This document shows positions 62,029 through 64,000 of a stretch of DNA of 64,000 nt, piece by piece. This DNA is from Bacteroidota bacterium (GTDB lineage Bacteria > Bacteroidota > Bacteroidia > 2-12-FULL-35-15). Both the position numbers and the translations under genes were made by a program. The notes under the pieces are model-generated. The model saw only the letters and a program-made list of their open reading frames with translations, did not search any database and had not been told where the DNA came from. Within the stretch, counting starts at the first letter, position 1; every line of letters starts with the position of its first letter. The stretch covers positions 186,001-250,000 of the forward strand of contig JAFLBF010000002.1 in assembly GCA_017303895.1 (NCBI GenBank), read 5' to 3'.

Positions 62029-62925
62029 CTACTGTGCATAAATCGTATCATAACTGCATCCCATGCCGGCCCACACCCCTAATCCGCCTCCTTGAATATT
62101 GGAAAGGATGGTAACAGGAGATGCAAATGGATTTCCATTGCTACTCATGGCTGCTTCATAGGTTTTATAAAAGTCTTGCGAGGCTTTATCTAAAGTGCTA
62201 AATCGAATATAGATCGTGTCGCCATATTTATAATAGCCTCTTTCTTCTTCCGGCTCATCTTCATAATAAGCTGCTTCGGTTGGGTCGGTCGGACGGAAAT
62301 ATGCAAAGTCAAAAGTTTTTCCATCAATGAATTTATCATCAAAGGTAGCGCCACTTGGTGCAATGTATCTTCTGTCGAGTATCAATGGATTGCCTTCAAA
62401 CATTACAAATTTTGTAGGACGTTTTACCTGCCAGCGATAGCCATTTCCAACACCTGTTGGATCGCTGAGTGTAGCCCAAGCAAAACCCAAACTGTCTTGT
62501 GGTGGTTGTGGTTGCCACCAAACTGAATCCAGTGCAATAGGAGCAGGGATGGTTGTTGTAGCGGTGTATGTTTTTCCATCGGCAATTACGGTTAAGAAAT
62601 ACGTTTGTCCCGAAATACCAATAACAGAGCTGCCTACATAGCAAAATGGATTGGAGGCATTAAACACTGTATCGAAAACCAATGTATCTGTGATCACACC
62701 ATTGGAGACATACACTTGCGCATTGGTCACCAAAATGTTTGAAAAGTTTACAGCTTGTGTAAGCGGACTGTTACGTGTTACCATTACCTGAGCAAATTTT
62801 CCATTCTCTATCTCTCCTTCGATCACGATCTTGGGTTCACTGCTGGCAATATTCAGATCAATATCTTCTTCACAGGATGTGAGAAAGGTTATGATTCCTA
62901 GTAGTGCAAAAAATATTTTTTTCAT
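62029..62925 (-). CDS. DUF4249 lipoprotein
   Basis: 298 residues with lipobox FLTSC (Cys18) followed by acidic residues EEDIDL, a signal for surface export in Bacteroidota. The N-terminal Ig-like part reads KIVIEGEIENGKFAQVMVTRNSPL, the hallmark of DUF4249. A Glu/Asp/Tyr-rich segment (DPTEAAYYEDEPEEERGYYKYG) is present near 215. It follows the TonB-dependent receptor by 18 bp, an arrangement typical of this family, and may act as the receptor's surface partner, by analogy to SusD. Ligand unknown. Confidence 0.92.
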   Translation of the reverse strand: MKKIFFALLGIITFLTSCEEDIDLNIASSEPKIVIEGEIENGKFAQVMVTRNSPLTQAVNFSNILVTNAQVYVSNGVITDTLVFDTVFNASNPFCYVGSSVIGISGQTYFLTVIADGKTYTATTTIPAPIALDSVWWQPQPPQDSLGFAWATLSDPTGVGNGYRWQVKRPTKFVMFEGNPLILDRRYIAPSGATFDDKFIDGKTFDFAYFRPTDPTEAAYYEDEPEEERGYYKYGDTIYIRFSTLDKASQDFYKTYEAAMSSNGNPFASPVTILSNIQGGGLGVWAGMGCSYDTIYAQ

Positions 62926-62943
62926 AGCCTTGAGCTTATTTAA

Positions 62944-64000
62944 TTAAAATTTAAAATTCCATGTTACAGAAGGGAGTATCGGGAACAGATAGATCTGTTT
63001 TGCTTTGATCTTTAATGTTCCATCGTATGCGCTTCCTTCATTCGCAAAATAAACGATGTATGGATTATGTCTGTTGTAAACATTGAATACACTGAAATTC
63101 CAGCTGGATTCATAATTCTTAAAGAATTTTTTAGGGATGTTCACTTCATCCGGATTGGTAATGCCTTTGCGTTCCATGATACGTGCTCTGCGTTTTTCAA
63201 TTTTCTTTGTTCTATCCGGTGTAAGTGTAGCTGAAATATCGAGGCGGTGATAAGCCGGCATACGGAAGCTGTTTCGTTCGCCATACTCCGTCACAAAATT
63301 TCCATCAATGAAATAGTATGACTGAGGGATGGTGATGGCATTTCCTGTTCCATATACCCAAATAGCGGAGAATACCCATTTTTTACTCAGGTCATAACTC
63401 ATTACGATCGATACATCATGTCTGCGATCGTATTTTGCATAAAATTCTTTTCCTCTGTTCAGATCAGGGAATCTACGTTTGGTATAAGAAAGTGTATAGC
63501 CGATCCAACCATTGAATTTTCCAACTCTTTTCTTTAAGAATAATTCGATACCGTATGCTTGACCTGTTCCGAATACAAATTGATTGTCGGCATTATCATT
63601 AATACTTTCTCCAGGTAAGGCTCCATCTCTATATTCGATCTGGTTTTTCATGTCCTTATAATAAACCTCTACTGATCCTTCGTAGGCATTGTCGAAGAAG
63701 TTGCGGAAATATCCCAATGAATATTGCGATCCTTTTTGTGGCTGAACTAATTCAGAACTTGGCACCCAAATATCGGTTGGTAATGTAACAGCCGATAATG
63801 ATGCAAGGTGAATGAACTGCAAGTTATAGGTGTACGATGCTTTGATCGATGATTTTGAATTTAATGTATAACGGGCATTGAAACGTGGTTCCAATCCGCC
63901 ATAATCTTTTACTTTTTGGTTCGATGTATAATGGATCACATTGGTGGTTTGTCCGGTGATCGGATCTTTTACATAGCGGTCGAATGGACCAATTTGCATG
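62944..64000 (-). CDS. TonB-dependent receptor, C-terminal part (runs off the right edge)
   Basis: About 352 C-terminal residues of the outer-membrane beta barrel; the start lies beyond the window. Strand patterns with alternating aromatics occur throughout (SIKASYTYNLQFIHL; VEVYYKDMKNQIEY; FNGWIGYTLSYTKRRF), the barrel end FSVFNVYNRHNPYIVYF is followed by a C-terminal aromatic ending SVTWNFKF. The plug domain and TonB box are not visible, so the substrate is unknown. Together with the DUF4249 gene downstream it should form an uptake pair. Confidence 0.92.
   Translation of the reverse strand, partial: MQIGPFDRYVKDPITGQTTNVIHYTSNQKVKDYGGLEPRFNARYTLNSKSSIKASYTYNLQFIHLASLSAVTLPTDIWVPSSELVQPQKGSQYSLGYFRNFFDNAYEGSVEVYYKDMKNQIEYRDGALPGESINDNADNQFVFGTGQAYGIELFLKKRVGKFNGWIGYTLSYTKRRFPDLNRGKEFYAKYDRRHDVSIVMSYDLSKKWVFSAIWVYGTGNAITIPQSYYFIDGNFVTEYGERNSFRMPAYHRLDISATLTPDRTKKIEKRRARIMERKGITNPDEVNIPKKFFKNYESSWNFSVFNVYNRHNPYIVYFANEGSAYDGTLKIKAKQIYLFPILPSVTWNFKF

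Overview
The window looks like a chromosomal segment of a Bacteroidota bacterium, probably a free-living, gram-negative member of the Flavobacteriales/Sphingobacteriales type. The evidence is low GC, absence of Shine-Dalgarno sequences with A/T-rich leaders, promoter-like TTG/TAnnTTTG pairs, type IX secretion system (T9SS) C-terminal sorting domains, a PorP/SprF protein, DUF4249 lipoproteins beside a TonB-dependent receptor, DUF3127 and YwqK-repeat proteins. The taxon cannot be named more precisely from this sequence.

Layout. 1-930: the start of an RluA-type pseudouridine synthase running off the left edge, then a broken GxxExxY gene lying inside a 15-bp perfect inverted repeat that ends on the panB stop codon. 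923-6936: panB, a lipoprotein, dnaK, a secreted endonuclease I and birA. 7030-11212: a co-directional block rsfS-ftsH-LUD protein-cdsA. 11335-16496: glutamate-type dehydrogenase, tryptophanase, a hairpin-rich region with tRNA-Lys, and a small gene coupled to shikimate kinase. 16488-18204: three reverse-strand genes (PyrR-like phosphoribosyltransferase, NlpC/P60 hydrolase, alpha/beta hydrolase).

18241-31174 is the most distinctive region. It is a six-gene, tightly packed unit behind a good Bacteroidota promoter and closed by a strong terminator: a giant T9SS/gliding C-terminal adhesin, a PorP/SprF protein, a TPR/PD40/OmpA-like protein, a 515-residue YwqK-repeat protein, a histidine kinase with about eight PAS domains, and a LytTR response regulator. 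It reads as a surface machine with its own signalling pair.

31173-43099 holds a CstB-like persulfide dioxygenase/rhodanese, several Bacteroidota-only proteins, a 1867-residue alpha-2-macroglobulin with an intact thioester motif, and a Prc-type tail-specific protease. 43170-55754 is mostly housekeeping: a TPR protein, a CNNM/CorC protein with a frameshift at a T9 run, an ECF sigma factor, a GT2 glycosyltransferase, tgt-lptF/G, ispE, accA, a COG2509 oxidoreductase and a CvfB-like RNA-binding protein. 56238-57711 looks accessory: a HELTH metalloprotease between structured flanks. 57712-64000 contains a DUF1801/YdeI protein, tRNA-Leu, a flavin reductase-like protein, DUF3127 with an SSB-like tail, a second YwqK protein, trxB, and a DUF4249 lipoprotein after a TonB-dependent receptor that runs off the right edge.

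Positions were worked out by eye, and family names rest on motif recognition without database searches. Domain limits are approximate.
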